A stretch of 64,000 nucleotides of DNA from assembly GCF_000015165.1 (NCBI RefSeq), contig NC_009485.1:2520001-2584000 (forward strand). Direction: 5' to 3'. The translations under genes and the position numbers were made by a program. The notes under the pieces are model-generated. The model ran no database searches, was not told the origin of the DNA, and worked only from the letters and a program-made list of their open reading frames with translations. Shown piece by piece: positions 63,194 to 64,000 of this stretch (positions within the stretch are counted from its first letter, which is position 1; each line of letters opens with the position of its first letter). This DNA comes from Bradyrhizobium sp. BTAi1. Lineage in GTDB: Bacteria; Pseudomonadota; Alphaproteobacteria; Rhizobiales; Xanthobacteraceae.

Positions 63194-63268
63194 TGGGGCG
63201 TAGCCAAGCGGTAAGGCAGCGGATTTTGATTCCGCCATTCGGAGGTTCGATCCCTCCCGCCCCAGCCA
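63194..63268 (+). tRNA. tRNA-Gln (anticodon UUG)
   Basis: A 75-base cloverleaf with encoded CCA. Acceptor arms tggggcg and cgcccca pair perfectly; the D-arm lies around gccaagcggtaaggc. The anticodon stem gcgga/tccgc encloses ttttgat, giving anticodon TTG. The T-arm is ggaggttcgatccctcc. It reads CAA (and by wobble CAG). Confidence 0.95.
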
Positions 63269-63680
63269 GGTTAGTCAATTGATATTACTGAATAAATTTG
63301 CATGCATCCGTGTGGTGTTCTCGGTCGAATTTGGAAATTGGGTATCCCCCTCTTATGGAAATTGTGGGCTGGTTTGCCGACTGGGTGGCAGATCATCCGC
63401 ACGACGCGCTCACGATCGTGCTGCGACCGGGGCGATATCTTCTCAGTGTATTCCTTCTCTGTCCTGTATCGCCTGCACAGCCAATCGATCGTGCCATCGA
63501 ACGCCTGACCCAACTCAATGCAGAGGCTGAATTCACGCTGACGGCGGCGGTCATCGACAGGCGGCACCCAGTCAAAAGGTGTAGCGCGTCCGATGATCCC
63601 TGCAGCATCGCACTTGGCCTTCTGCAGTGAACGTCTGCAGCGCCTCTTGATCGGCAAGGGGCAGGCGAACCTCAAGCTCG
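63269..63680. other. AT-richer anonymous stretch after tRNA-Gln
   Basis: No recognised gene. A plus-strand frame from the ATG at 63355 (91 codons) and an opposing one (63271-63684) lack family signatures. The first 100 bases are clearly AT-rich compared with the surroundings, as might be left by an integrated element next to a tRNA (inference). Confidence 0.4.
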
Positions 63681-64000
63681 TCACGAAGCGCCGGGCGGGT
63701 CCTGAACCACAGGGCAGCTCTCGTCCGCCGTCCAGTCGGCGAAGCTGAGATAGTAGGCCCGGACGTCGTTAAATCCGGCGCGGACGGCGGCTGCGGCTGC
63801 AAGCGCCGCACGGCCGCCGCCGTCACAATGCGTCACGACGTGGTCTCCGCCGACAAAGCCCGCCTCAGCAAGCAGACGACGAAGCTCACCCGGGGACTTC
63901 AACTGACCTCGATCGAGCAGATCGGCGTGCGGGACGAGCGTCGCCCCCGGCAGGTGGCCGCCGCGCGCATTGCGCCGAAGATCCGTGCCGTTGAACTCGC
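63681..64000 (-). CDS. Rhodanese-type sulfurtransferase (3' part)
   Basis: The C-terminal portion, at least 106 residues, of a rhodanese/thiosulfate sulfurtransferase; the start lies beyond base 64000. Reading inward from the edge gives RNARGGHLPGATLVPH, typical of the loop before the catalytic domain, then VTHCDGGGRAALAAAAA, in which Cys begins a CDGGGRA active-site loop, and ends YLSFADWTADESCPVV. It transfers sulfane sulfur. The loop of six or seven residues fits a thiosulfate or mercaptopyruvate enzyme. Confidence 0.85.
   Translation of the reverse strand, partial: EFNGTDLRRNARGGHLPGATLVPHADLLDRGQLKSPGELRRLLAEAGFVGGDHVVTHCDGGGRAALAAAAAVRAGFNDVRAYYLSFADWTADESCPVVQDPPGAS

Noticed and set aside
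63271..63684. 137-codon minus-strand ORF after tRNA-Gln
   Set aside because: No recognisable domain or ribosome site, and it conflicts with an equally weak plus-strand frame; left unassigned.
1..64000. CRISPR arrays, transposases, integrases, rRNA operons
   Set aside because: No regularly spaced repeats, transposase, integrase or rRNA motifs were seen on either strand.

Overview
The window looks like chromosome of a Bradyrhizobium-type alphaproteobacterium. It is GC-rich, densely packed with housekeeping and catabolic genes, and dotted with short palindromic repeats between genes. Supporting clues are the subclass B3 beta-lactamase close to BJP-1 as I remember it, a RibB with a dead GTP cyclohydrolase domain of the rhizobial type, and the minus-strand run HDAC-like deacetylase / xseB / dxs / tlyA / RNA methyltransferase. 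No search was run; family names rest on motifs and recalled family sequences.

Layout. 1-3.2 kb: a MarR regulator, an enamidase-like amidohydrolase and a LysR regulator. 3.47-7.7 kb: a tight operon of PxpA, a biotin carrier, biotin carboxylase, PxpB and PxpC, divergent from the LysR gene. 7.8-12.4 kb: a TorT-like binding protein, a sugar-type ABC ATPase and permease, and an aldose epimerase. 12.7-29.5 kb: aldo/keto reductase, small secreted proteins, a Tat-exported amidohydrolase, a MocR-type aminotransferase, RibB, glutaryl-CoA dehydrogenase, an MBL hydrolase, a DUF1499 membrane protein, an MFS transporter, an acyl-CoA ligase, an extensin-like protein, an L,D-transpeptidase and CorA. 29.8-41.8 kb: SDR, PdxH, a DnaJ-type chaperone, an ECF sigma/anti-sigma pair, FabI, a histidine phosphatase, AroC, an adenylate cyclase, ClpS, DUF1194, a nucleotidyltransferase and RlpA. 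41.9-50.6 kb (minus strand): two RNA methyltransferases, a deoxyribosyltransferase, Dxs, XseB, an HDAC-like protein and a 5'-nucleotidase. 50.7-58.4 kb: B3 metallo-beta-lactamase, a SolA-type oxidase, enoyl-CoA hydratase, two coupled unknowns, a manganese catalase fused to a DUF892 domain, and small secreted proteins including an HdeA-like one.

58.5-61.0 kb is the most unusual part. Two minus-strand genes of visibly lower GC sit between two direct copies of a dispersed sequence. The first encodes a two-helix membrane protein with a probably beta-rich cytosolic domain. Its TAG stop is immediately followed by the ATG of a nucleoside hydrolase with an intact active site. The architecture recalls 2TM/beta-barrel effectors of anti-phage systems such as Cap15, so this pair is the best candidate for an undescribed system. 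The window ends with a DmdC-type acyl-CoA dehydrogenase, a tRNA-Gln(UUG), an AT-richer anonymous stretch, and the 3' part of a rhodanese.

Functional links. The pxp/biotin operon resembles a split urea-carboxylase-like machine combined with 5-oxoprolinase and lies directly before a periplasmic-binding-protein importer, which suggests uptake and biotin-dependent breakdown of a lactam or amide. Acyl-CoA genes (GCDH, AMP-ligase, enoyl-CoA hydratase, DmdC-type dehydrogenase) are scattered rather than clustered.
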